64,000 bases of DNA from Nitrospira sp. (GTDB taxonomy: Bacteria; Nitrospirota; Nitrospiria; Nitrospirales; Nitrospiraceae): contig VGXG01000006.1 in NCBI GenBank assembly GCA_016873395.1, positions 1 to 64,000 of the forward strand, in the 5' to 3' direction. The position numbers and the translations under genes were made by a program. Below, in pieces: positions 47,387 to 56,166 of the stretch. The notes under the pieces are model-generated. The model saw only the letters and a program-made list of their open reading frames with translations, searched no databases and had not been told where the DNA came from. How positions within the stretch are numbered: position 1 is the first letter of the stretch; each line of letters begins with the position of its first letter.

Positions 47387-48784
47387 CTACCCATACCCTT
47401 TGATGTATTCGTCGATCCGCTTGTATTCGTTCAGCGTGAGCCGCTGGTCCCGCAACAGGGCCAAGGCCAGGTACTTCACTTTCCTGACATGGGCCTGATA
47501 CCGCTTGGTCTCCGGCTGAGCCGTCGTGATTCGGTAGGCCCGCACCGCCCGGTTGACCGCGTGCACCAGGCGATGCGTGAGGTAATTGCGGACGAATTGG
47601 CGGGACACAGTGAAGAGGGCGTACACCAACGTGAGATACGTCCCGATGCCCGTGAGCGTATGGGGATCGAGGAAAAACGGCGGGTCATGGTTGTAGAACC
47701 GGAGCGCCCCTTCGTGCAGGGGGTAGTAGAGGTCCCTCTCCGGCGTGCTGCCTGAGGCTTTGGCCGCATTGAACGGAATATCGTGCAGGATGTTGTGAAT
47801 CTGGTGAGAGAGCTTGGAGGCGATCTCATAGACCTCGACGTCGCTGAGCTCGGTTGACGCGGCCAGGATCGTCGTGGTCCCAACCGTTGGAATGTCTTTG
47901 TGAAGATGGGGATAGGTCGCGGCTGGAATCTTGAGTTGGTCCAGATAGGGGTACAGCAGTTCCAGCATGGGCGCATTCTCCACCGTTAAAAAGTGAAACT
48001 GGTCGGACCGCGCGAGTTTCTGCATCGCCTCGGCATTCAGCCCGATTAAAAAGAACCCCACGTCGATCTTGCCGGCGAGCATCTGGTCGATCGCCTCTTC
48101 CGCGCCGAGCTCCTTCCCCTGGCGATCCAGCGCCATGCCATAGTGGGCCAGCACCAGGCTCGCGACAAATTCGGTCGCGCTTCGCTCAGGCCCCAGGTAA
48201 ACCCTTGTCGGGGCCTTGATGTCGCGGACGTCGGAAAAGCCCAGGGTTTTTCGCGCGACAATGTGCAGGGGAGCCTTGTACAGCGGCATCAAGGCCCGCA
48301 ATCGCACCTCGTCGGCTTGCGTCCGCTTGCGCGGCAGCTTGAGAGCAGTCGGCAGCGGACAACGGGGGCCGGCCTCCACGCGTAGGGGCAGCCCGTCTTC
48401 CACCAGGCTCAAATGGGCAATGCCGTGGTTCATATAGAAAATATTGTCGAGCGAGCCGCAGGATTCGGTGGGCACGAAGTCAGGCACGACGTTGAGATGC
48501 ACCAGCCGCTCCAGCTTGTCCGGCCAGTTGAGGGTATCGGCGAATCGGGGACCCAGCAGATAGTGGGTGCCGCCTTGGGGACCGGTGAAGAGGTAGTAAT
48601 TAGTCTGGGTGCGCTCGATGAGCGCACTTGCGCTATAGCCCAGTGGGATCACGACCAGGAACAACAGGTAGAACCATTTCGTGTGTTGGAGCGCCCATTG
48701 GAAGGCAGGCCGGTACCGCAACCGTCTGAAAGCTGTACTGCCCTGCTTGACGACCCGATACCGCATGGTCCGTTTAGGAGGCAT
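47387..48784 (-). CDS. membrane-anchored TAXI-family (TRAP-associated) solute-binding protein
   Basis: 465 residues. A basic N-terminus and transmembrane helix (WFYLLFLVVIPLGYSASALI) replace a cleavable signal. The central ~300 residues match TAXI proteins: NYYLFTGPQGGTHYLLGPRF, DVRDIKAPTRVYLGPERSAT, KIDVGFFLIGLNA, the ELSDVEVYEIASKLS region. A second hydrophobic segment (GTYLTLVYALFTV) and a basic cytoplasmic-looking tail end the protein. No TRAP permease gene is nearby, so it may sense or store ligand rather than feed a transporter. The histidine kinase gene lies 36 nt upstream on the same strand. Confidence 0.75.
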   Translation of the reverse strand: MPPKRTMRYRVVKQGSTAFRRLRYRPAFQWALQHTKWFYLLFLVVIPLGYSASALIERTQTNYYLFTGPQGGTHYLLGPRFADTLNWPDKLERLVHLNVVPDFVPTESCGSLDNIFYMNHGIAHLSLVEDGLPLRVEAGPRCPLPTALKLPRKRTQADEVRLRALMPLYKAPLHIVARKTLGFSDVRDIKAPTRVYLGPERSATEFVASLVLAHYGMALDRQGKELGAEEAIDQMLAGKIDVGFFLIGLNAEAMQKLARSDQFHFLTVENAPMLELLYPYLDQLKIPAATYPHLHKDIPTVGTTTILAASTELSDVEVYEIASKLSHQIHNILHDIPFNAAKASGSTPERDLYYPLHEGALRFYNHDPPFFLDPHTLTGIGTYLTLVYALFTVSRQFVRNYLTHRLVHAVNRAVRAYRITTAQPETKRYQAHVRKVKYLALALLRDQRLTLNEYKRIDEYIKGYG

Positions 48785-48820
48785 CCTGCCTCGTCATGGT
48801 GGCATGGCCTGGGGCGGATG

Positions 48821-50700
48821 TCAAAACGGCAAGGATTCGGTCGGCGAACGTCTCAACGTGGCTGGAAGGGAAATTCTGCGAAGCCAGGGGAATAGACGAA
48901 CGATAATGGCGAGGACGCGGCCAGGCTTTCCACGTTCAGCCCGGGATCTGAGTACGTCGTGGATCTTTTCGATCAGGGCCTGCGGCGTGAACGGCTTTTG
49001 GAGAAACAAGACGCCGGGCCCGAGCATCCCCCGATCGCCGATCACGTCGTCCGTGTAGCCGGACATGAACAAGACCTTGACGGAAGGCCGCAAGGCTTTG
49101 ACCCGTTCCACCAACGGCGCTCCGATGAGACCGGGCATGATGACATCACTCAACAACAGGTGAATGGACCCCGCGTACTGCTGGCAGACTTGCAGGGCTT
49201 CCTCCCCGTGACCGGCCTCCAAGACGGTATAGCCATACTCCTCCAGGATGATCCTGACGAGCTCCCGCACCCCCGGCTCGTCATCCACCACCAGGATGGT
49301 GGCGGTTTCCGAAACAGCCGGGTGGGCGATGGCGGCCGCTCCTTCAGAAACGGTCTCTTCTCCTTCTTGATTGATCCGGGGGAAGTAGAGCCGGATCGTC
49401 GTTCCTTCCTGCGGTGCCGACTCGACCTCGATGAAGCCCCCGCACTGCCTTACGATCCCATAGACCGCCGCAAGACCCAACCCTTTCCCTGCCTCCTTCG
49501 TCGTGAAGAAGGGCTCGAACATGTGGGCTCTGGTCTCGGCATCCATCCCCAGGCCGGTGTCCCGGACGGTCAGCACCACGTAAAGACCGGGCTGAACTCC
49601 TTCGCGCTGACGAGCGGCGGTGCGCTCCAGCTCGACGTTCGCCGTTTCAATCGTGAGCGTGCCGCCTTGCGGCATGGCCTCCTTGGCGTTGGTGGCCAGG
49701 TGCAAGAGTGCCTGCTTAAGCAGCCCGCAGTCAGCCTTGATTTTTCTCAGATAAGGCTCACGCCGGAGCACCAGCTCGATGCGCTCGCCGGCCAGCCAGT
49801 AGAGCATCCGCTCCGTTTGCTCGACCACCCTGTTGAGATCCACAAGGACGGGCTGAACGGTCTGCCTGCGACTGAAGGTCAAGAGTTCCCGGGTCAGGCC
49901 TGCCGCCCGTCCCCCGGCGGTTTTGATCTGCTCGATGCCGGCCCGGCTTGGATCGTTGGACGCGAGTCCGGCGAGGAGCCGCTCGCTGTAGCCGATGACG
50001 ACGGTCAGCAAATTATTGAACTCGTGCGCGAGGCCGCCGGCAAGCTGCCCCAGGGCGTCCAACTGCTGCGACTGAACCACCCGCTCCTCCCGTTGGCGCA
50101 GCAACGCGACCGCTCGCTGCTGCTCGATGGCCGCCGCCGACAGGGCGCTGACCACCGTCAGGAGGTCCACGTCATCCTCATCCAGCCGCCCGCTCGCTTT
50201 ATTCAGGACCTCCAGTACACCGATCGGCGCTCCCCCCCCCAGCGCCGCAACGGCAGCACGATCATGTCGCGGGACTTGTAGGCGGTCGCGCGGTCGATCT
50301 CCGCATAATGGCGGGCATCCTGCTTTGCGTCGGCAATGATCTCGGGCCTGCCGGAGGTGTAGACCGCCCCGGCGATCCCCTTGTCCCACGGCATCCTCGT
50401 GCCGTGCAGAAGGTCCGCCTTCTCTCCGATGACGTAGTGAAAAACGAGCTCCCTGGTGTCGGGATCGGCCAGGAGCAGCGATCCGGCATCGGCGCCGACC
50501 ACCGTAAGCGCGGTGGCGAGCGCCTTTCGGATCAGGTCATCCAGGTCGGCGGCCTCAAAAAGCGCTTCGCTGATCCGGCGCGCCGCATCCAGTTGTCGCT
50601 CACGTTGGAGCAGTTGCAGGTCTTGTCGTCTGCGAGGCGCCTGGCGGCCCTCAGGAGGAGGGGGAGAGGGGCCGGAAGGGGAGTCTCTTGGGGGAGCCAT
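48821..50700 (-). pseudogene. hybrid histidine kinase (GAF-HisKA-HATPase-REC) frameshifted at a G9 tract
   Basis: 5' part from 50700: GAF domain (LLLADPDTRELVFHYVIG, KGIAGAVYTSGRPEIIADAK) ending ...LRRWGG. The run of nine G (50232-50240) shifts the frame and stops at 50203. In the next frame the GAF continues (GAPIGVLEVLNKASG) into H-box GGLAHEFNNLLTVVIGYSE, ATP-binding GKGLGLAAVYGIVRQCGG, and a receiver domain (ILVVDDEPGVREL, LLLSDVIMPG, FLQKPFTPQAL). Ten G would join them. No transmembrane helix, so the kinase is soluble. Same strand as the TAXI gene 36 nt downstream. Confidence 0.85.
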
Positions 50701-50829
50701 AGGCCTACTCCGGAGAGGTCATTTAGCATGCGAGCCTAAGGCAACTCTTTAGCTATTGCAAGGACAATTTTGAGCCTGGGTGGGTCGAGTCAGAGTCTGC
50801 GACGGACATGACCGAGGAAATGAGCGGCT

Positions 50830-52002
50830 CTAAGGAGCCGCTTCATGCGGATCAGGGTTCCGGAGCGCTTGTCTCAGAGCCAAGGCGGCTTCCCAGGCTG
50901 CCTCCGGCTTCTCGGCCAGGAAGGTCACGTGGCCCATCTTGCGGCCGGGACGAACCGACTTTTTCCCATAGAGGTGCAGCTTGGCGCCTGGCCGGCGCAA
51001 CAGCTCCGCAAGCCCTTCCCCCGCTCCCGCCCGGTTGACGTCGTCGCCGATGAGATTGACCATGACCGCCGGACTGAGCAATTGAACTTCGCCCAGCGGG
51101 AGACCGCAGACTGCTCGGACCTGCTGCTCGAACTGGGAGACCGTGCAGGCATCCAGAGTATAGTGGCCGGAGTTGTGGGGACGCGGCGCGACTTCGTTCA
51201 CAAACAGCCGGCCATCCGGCATGAGGAACAACTCCACGCAGAAGACTCCGACCCCCTCCAGAGCCTCGACCACCGAGCCGGCCAAGGTCCGGGCCTTCTC
51301 GGCCGTGCGCGGATCAACCTCGGCCGGCACGCGGGTCGTCCGTAGGATGCCGGCTTCGTGTATGTTTTCCACGAGCGGGTAGAGACGACGGTCCCCCTCA
51401 GCGGCGCGCACCACCAGCACTGAGAGTTCCTTTTCAAAGGCCAGAAACTGCTCGACCACCCACTGGCCCTTCTGCCCGCGAAGCTGCCGGCACAGGCCGT
51501 CCAGGCTTTGCTGATCGGAGAGGCGCCACTGGCCCTTGCCGTCATACCCCTGCGTTGCAATCTTGCAAAGACAGGGGAAGCCCACCGCCGCAACGGCCTC
51601 CGTCAAGGCCTCGGGGTCGGAGGCCACGCGGAACGGCGTGACCGGCACTCCGCGCGAGGACAGGAACGATTTCTGCTCGAACCGATTCTGCAGGATCTTC
51701 AGAATGCGGCTCGCGGGCCGGACCGGCACCTGCCGCTCCAGCGCCTCGCTGACCGAGACAGGCACGTTCTCCCATTCGTAGGTGGCAACGCTGATGGAGC
51801 CGACAAAGACGGTGAAGGCGGAGGCGTCCTCAAAGGGCCGGCTCAGCGGGAGGTCGGCGATTGTGAGCGCCGGCGCATCCGGGTCCGGGTCCCAGACCGC
51901 GATCCGATAGCCGAGGCGGCGGGCGGCGACCGTGAACATGGCCCCGAGCTGCCCCCCGCCCAACACGCCCACCGTGGAGCCTGGTTCGACCGGTCCCGTC
52001 AT
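50830..52002 (-). CDS. purK: N5-carboxyaminoimidazole ribonucleotide synthase
   Basis: 390-residue ATP-grasp enzyme: VGVLGGGQLGAMFTVAARRL, YEWENVPV, FPCLCKIATQGYDGKGQW, EKELSVLVVRAAEGD, NEVAPRPHNSGHYTLDA, then RKMGHVTFLAEKPEAAW. Converts AIR, ATP and bicarbonate to N5-CAIR in purine synthesis. Follows purE by 44 nt; together they do the two-step carboxylation. Confidence 0.95.
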   Translation of the reverse strand: MTGPVEPGSTVGVLGGGQLGAMFTVAARRLGYRIAVWDPDPDAPALTIADLPLSRPFEDASAFTVFVGSISVATYEWENVPVSVSEALERQVPVRPASRILKILQNRFEQKSFLSSRGVPVTPFRVASDPEALTEAVAAVGFPCLCKIATQGYDGKGQWRLSDQQSLDGLCRQLRGQKGQWVVEQFLAFEKELSVLVVRAAEGDRRLYPLVENIHEAGILRTTRVPAEVDPRTAEKARTLAGSVVEALEGVGVFCVELFLMPDGRLFVNEVAPRPHNSGHYTLDACTVSQFEQQVRAVCGLPLGEVQLLSPAVMVNLIGDDVNRAGAGEGLAELLRRPGAKLHLYGKKSVRPGRKMGHVTFLAEKPEAAWEAALALRQALRNPDPHEAAP

Positions 52003-52046
52003 TCGTCACTCGTCAGGCGTCATGCCGCGGGAATGATGGCCATGCT

Positions 52047-52652
52047 TCATGAACGACGCGTCGTCCGCTTCTTCACGATCGACGAATGCCGATTGACCAT
52101 TGACGCCACCAGTTTCCCGGCAGACATCTCCGGCGAGGACGCAATCGCGGCCTTCGTCTGCGCAGCGCGGAAGCGGAGGATGCGGCTTCGCAGGTCCGGA
52201 TACCGGCCGGCCAGGATCTGGGCGGCCAGCAGCCCCGCGTTCTCCGCTCCCCCGATGGCCACTGTGGCCACCGGGACCCCGCGCGGCATCTGCACGATCG
52301 AGAGGAGCGAATCAAGCCCTTTAAGGTTCTCCGTAGGGATCGGCACGCCGATGACCGGCACATGCGTCTTGGCCGCCAGCATGCCGGGCAGGTGCGCGGC
52401 ACCGCCCGCACCGGCCACGATGACCTCGATGCCTCGCTTCGGCGCCTGCTCGGCATAGGTAAAGAGGCGGTCCGGTGTCCGGTGGGCCGAGACGACCAAG
52501 AGCTCGCTGGGTACCCCCAGATGGGCCAAGACAGCGACCGCCTTTTCCAACACGGGGAAATCGCTTCGGCTCCCTCCCAACACTCCCACCAGGGGGGAAG
52601 CGTGCGTCCCTTTGAAGATGCTCGCAGCCTTTCTCGTCCGCCGATCCGCCAT
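52047..52652 (-). CDS. purE: N5-carboxyaminoimidazole ribonucleotide mutase
   Basis: 201 residues. [70 protein letters not shown]: the PurE class I signature with the catalytic SAHRTP. ATG 52652 has GAGGGGGG 7 nt upstream. Extra residues at both ends (about 20 basic N-terminal, about 20 C-terminal) make it longer than the usual 160-175. Confidence 0.93.
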   Translation of the reverse strand: MADRRTRKAASIFKGTHASPLVGVLGGSRSDFPVLEKAVAVLAHLGVPSELLVVSAHRTPDRLFTYAEQAPKRGIEVIVAGAGGAAHLPGMLAAKTHVPVIGVPIPTENLKGLDSLLSIVQMPRGVPVATVAIGGAENAGLLAAQILAGRYPDLRSRILRFRAAQTKAAIASSPEMSAGKLVASMVNRHSSIVKKRTTRRS

Positions 52653-52743
52653 GCGAATTCCCCCCTCTTGAGCCGGTCCTGCCCCGCTGGTGGCCAAATG
52701 GTAGCGATAGGTCCCGCACGGACATTCTCACCGACGCGCCCGG

Positions 52744-52876
52744 GGACCCATTGCATTCCCGGAGGGCACCCGTTGCATTCCTGGAGCAACGGGTCCCCGG
52801 TGCTCGCCCTCGACATTCTTACCCGCCCACCCCGGCGCGCCCGGGACCCATTGCATTCCCGGAGCAATGGGTGCCC
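52744..52876. repeat. R8 hairpin array upstream of purE
   Basis: Three modules: a half (GGGACCCATTGCATTCCCGG), a full hairpin on CACCCGTTGC...GCAACGGGT (52768-52793), and another on GACCCATTGC...GCAATGGGT (52844-52872). GACATTC...GGCGCGCC-type spacers between them are repeated. The element lies between purE and the divergent hlyD-like gene. Confidence 0.65.
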
Positions 52877-52986
52877 GCCCTCTCCCGGCCACCTTAGCGT
52901 TTCTCCGACAGGAGGGTCAAGGCGAAAGCGCCGCCGGAAACGGTGCAACTCGGCTGAACATCCGAGGGGTTATTGGGGCGAACCCA

Positions 52987-53015
52987 TTGACCAAGCTTGG
53001 AGAATCCTCTATGAT
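52987..53015 (+). promoter_or_regulatory. promoter of the export operon
   Basis: TTGACC at 52987-52992, 17-nt spacer, TATGAT at 53010-53015; a leader of about 22 nt precedes ATG 53044. One of the best promoter matches in the window. Confidence 0.65.
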
Positions 53016-53043
53016 GAAGTAGTTAGCCGGGCCGGGGACCCCT

Positions 53044-54480
53044 ATGCTGCGCATCCAAGAGGGCATCAGAGGGAAGGTCAGAGCGCTCGTCGACCAGCCG
53101 ACGGGGCTGGACGATATCGAGATCGACAATTTCGCCACCTCGGCCCAATTGCAGGCCTGGGAGTTGGTCCGCATCCCGCAATACCTGCGGACCTACGGCA
53201 GGATGGCGATCAAGCTCCTGCTGTTCCTTCTCTTGGTCGTCGCATTCATCCCCTGGACCCAGACGATTACCGCCACCGGCAGACTCTCCGCCTACTCTCC
53301 CTACGAACGGCCTCAGGACATTGAGTCGCAGATCACGGGCCGATTCAAGAGCTGGCATGTCCTCGAGGGGGTACGGGTCAAAAAGGGCGACTTGATTCTC
53401 GATCTCGACGATTATGATCCGAATTTCATGTCGCCCGAACTGCTCTCGCTGCTTGAGCAAAGGAGAACGGCGTTGGAGCAAACCCGCAAGGCGGCGTTGG
53501 AGCGAGCCGACGAGCTGACGAAGCGGATCACCGAGATGAACAACCTGGTCAAGACAGCCGTGCCGTCCGCCGAAGCCCGCGTGCTGGAGGCCGGAAACAA
53601 GGTGCGGGCCGCCGACCAGCGCGTGATCGCGGCCAAGATCACGCTTGATACGGCCGAATTGAACGTCAGCCGCAACAAGCAACTGGCCGAGCAAGGCCTG
53701 GTCTCGCAGCGGGAATTGGAACTGTCGATCCAGGCCGCGATCGCCAGCAAGGCCGAACTCAAGGCAGCCGAAGCCACGCTGAAGGAAGCCGAGCAGGCCA
53801 TGAGGGCCCTCAGCTTCGGCCGGGATCAGGTGAGCGCCGAGATGCTGCAGCGCCTCATGGAGGCCGAGGCGGCCCGCGCCAACGCCCTGGCCGACGCCGC
53901 TCGAGCCACGGATCAGGTGGCAGACGTGTCACTTCGCCTGTCGAACGCGACCCAACGCAGAATCGCCAGCCGCATCCTGGCTCCGATTGATGGGACGGTG
54001 GTGCGCATGGCCGAGGTAGGACCGGGCGAAACGGTCAGGCAAGGCGACAAGCTGGTCCGCATCTCTCCGCTCAGCGCAGATAAGGCGGTGGAATTGGTCG
54101 CCGACGGCCTGGATGCCCCGATCCTGAATACCGGCCGTAAGGTGCGGCTGCTCTTCTACGGCATCCCCGCCATTCCCCTGCCCGCCTGGCCCGAACTGAT
54201 GGCCGGCACCTTCGGTGGGGTGATCAAGGTTGTGGACCAGGTGGACGACGGCAAGGGTAATTACCGCTTTTGGGTCGTTCCGGACCCGGAGGACCGGCCC
54301 TGGCCGGAGCAGGCCCACGTGAGGCAAGGGACCAAGGTGATGGGGTGGGTGATCCTCAATCGTGTGCCCCTCTGGTACGAGATCTGGCGCCGGTTCAACC
54401 TGTTCCCGCCGGACTATCAGGAAGGGCCGCCCTCGCTGATTGACATCCTATTGCCCAAAGCCGGCCTGAGCGCCAAATAG
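53044..54480 (+). CDS. HlyD-type membrane fusion protein
   Basis: 478 residues. Cytoplasmic N-terminus of about 56 residues, one transmembrane helix (IKLLLFLLLVVAFIPWTQTI), split biotinyl/lipoyl half-motif (GRFKSWHVLEGVRVKKGDLI), a long coiled coil (about 135-305), the second half-motif (ILAPIDGTVVRMAEVGPGET), then beta-barrel domains. Periplasmic adaptor joining an inner-membrane pump to a TolC channel. First gene of a set with tolC-like and ABC genes in the same direction. Confidence 0.85.
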   Translation: MLRIQEGIRGKVRALVDQPTGLDDIEIDNFATSAQLQAWELVRIPQYLRTYGRMAIKLLLFLLLVVAFIPWTQTITATGRLSAYSPYERPQDIESQITGRFKSWHVLEGVRVKKGDLILDLDDYDPNFMSPELLSLLEQRRTALEQTRKAALERADELTKRITEMNNLVKTAVPSAEARVLEAGNKVRAADQRVIAAKITLDTAELNVSRNKQLAEQGLVSQRELELSIQAAIASKAELKAAEATLKEAEQAMRALSFGRDQVSAEMLQRLMEAEAARANALADAARATDQVADVSLRLSNATQRRIASRILAPIDGTVVRMAEVGPGETVRQGDKLVRISPLSADKAVELVADGLDAPILNTGRKVRLLFYGIPAIPLPAWPELMAGTFGGVIKVVDQVDDGKGNYRFWVVPDPEDRPWPEQAHVRQGTKVMGWVILNRVPLWYEIWRRFNLFPPDYQEGPPSLIDILLPKAGLSAK

Positions 54481-54619
54481 ACTGGAGGATCATTTTCACG
54501 CTCATTCGGCATGACCACCCGATCCTGTGTAACCGCCTTGGACCCGGCCCATTACGCTTGCCTCTCGCGGTGAACACAATACGGTTCGCGAGTCCGTGAC
54601 GGCTGAGGAGCACCTTTCG

Positions 54620-56137
54620 ATGCTGCGGCTTTGCAGATATCATTTGGTCACTGTGGGGTTCTTGCTCTCGCTTCTCGGCGCGGCTTTCGCCGCCCCTCCC
54701 GAAGCCGGGAAGCAGCCGGGGCCACAGACGGTGAGCCCGAAGACTGCACTGCCCCCCATTCCCCTCTCGCTTGACGAAGTCCTGGCCTGGGTGGACCGCA
54801 CTCACCCGCTGCTGCAAGGAGCCGGCACCGACAAGGTCGTGGCGAGAGGAAGGTTACTCAAAGCCTTGGGCGCCTTCGAGCCTTCGCTGGTCAACGATAT
54901 GGAGATCGAGCGATTCATCCCCCAAGTAAACCCGCAAAAGGGGAGCCAGACGGTCGGATTCAATGACACCTTTCTCGACATGCGCTCTCCCAGCGGCATC
55001 AGGGGGATTGCCGGCGTGAGGGAAGTGATCGGCACGGCCAGCATTCCCGATCTGGGCTTTGCCAACAACAGCAGACAAGTGTTGCTCGGCGCCTTCATCC
55101 CGTTGCTCAAAGGGCTCATGGTCAACCCGGAAAACGCCGAGCTCCAACGGTCGGGGCTGGCCGACCCGCGAGCCGACATTCAGATCGCCAAGACCCGCCA
55201 GGACTTGTTTCTGGGCGGAGCCACCCAGTATTGGGACTGGGTCGCCGCCTGGAAACAGGCGGACGTCCATCGACGAGCCCTCAAGGTGGCCGAAGACCGG
55301 TTCAAGCAAATCGAGCAGCGCGCCAAGGCCGGAGCGGCAGCTCCCCTCGACGCGGTCGAGGCGAACCAGGAGGTGCAGCGGCGGAAAGAGGCGCTCGTCG
55401 CCGCTACGCGGGTGGTCGAGCAGGAACAGTACAAATTGTCGATGTACCTCTGGGAGAAGGATGCTCCTGCCGCTCCGGGCGGCGAACGGGTGCCCGATTT
55501 CCCCAAGCAGATTTCACTCCCGCAGCCGGAAGCTGTCCGAGCCGACAAGGTCAATGCCCGAACGGCACGGCCGGAGGTCCGTGAAATCGACATCGAGGCC
55601 AGGCTCAACAACATCGACCTGGAACTGGCCAAGAACAACCTGCTGCCCAGCCTGGACCTGGAAGCGGCCCCGGCGCGGAATCCGGCAAACTTCGTCCTCG
55701 GCCTCGGATACCGGTTCGGAGCGGAATTCAGGGTTCCGTTTCTCCAGCGACACGCCACCGGCGAAGTGCTCGAAGCGCAGGGCAAAGCGGACCGTTTCGT
55801 ATTGATTCAGAAGTTCCGGGAGCAGCAAGTGATCGTGGACGTGGATAACGCGGTCTCGGCCATCGAACGGGCCAAGGAGCGGATCGCCGCGGCTGCCCAA
55901 TCGCTACAACTGGCTAGGACCCTGGAAGAAGGCGAGCGGTTCCGGTTCAGCCTCGGCGCCACCAGCGTGCTGTTCGTGAATCTGCGGGAGCGGAACTCCG
56001 TGGACACCGAAGGGCAGTACATCAGGGCCCTGGCCGACTACCAGAAGGCGCTGGCCCTTTACCAATGGGCCATCGGGGCCTGGGCCAAAACCCCGGCGTC
56101 GGCCATGCCGGTCAGCTATCGGCCGATCGTGAAATAA
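54620..56137 (+). CDS. TolC-family outer membrane channel
   Basis: 505 residues. Signal peptide (YHLVTVGFLLSLLGAAFAAP), then the two repeated helical-hairpin halves of outer-membrane efflux proteins, e.g. ATQYWDWVAAWKQADVHRRA and ALKVAEDRFKQIEQRAKAGA in the first, RFRFSLGATSVLFVNLRERN and ALADYQKALALYQWAIG in the second. GAGGAG lies 9 nt before ATG 54620. Forms the trimeric exit duct with the adjacent HlyD protein. A ~140-nt spacer separates the two genes. Confidence 0.85.
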   Translation: MLRLCRYHLVTVGFLLSLLGAAFAAPPEAGKQPGPQTVSPKTALPPIPLSLDEVLAWVDRTHPLLQGAGTDKVVARGRLLKALGAFEPSLVNDMEIERFIPQVNPQKGSQTVGFNDTFLDMRSPSGIRGIAGVREVIGTASIPDLGFANNSRQVLLGAFIPLLKGLMVNPENAELQRSGLADPRADIQIAKTRQDLFLGGATQYWDWVAAWKQADVHRRALKVAEDRFKQIEQRAKAGAAAPLDAVEANQEVQRRKEALVAATRVVEQEQYKLSMYLWEKDAPAAPGGERVPDFPKQISLPQPEAVRADKVNARTARPEVREIDIEARLNNIDLELAKNNLLPSLDLEAAPARNPANFVLGLGYRFGAEFRVPFLQRHATGEVLEAQGKADRFVLIQKFREQQVIVDVDNAVSAIERAKERIAAAAQSLQLARTLEEGERFRFSLGATSVLFVNLRERNSVDTEGQYIRALADYQKALALYQWAIGAWAKTPASAMPVSYRPIVK

Positions 56138-56166
56138 ATTCAAGAGGGGCGGAAGCAGAAGCGACC

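Noticed and set aside
50203-50700. independent small GAF protein
   Set aside because: The GAF domain is cut mid-fold at a G9 tract and continues in the adjacent frame, so it is the 5' part of the kinase gene.
52987-53000. another R7 copy (CCAAGCTTGG)
   Set aside because: Only the short palindrome is shared; the GGCAAA start, stem and GGAGG end are absent, and it lies in a promoter spacer.
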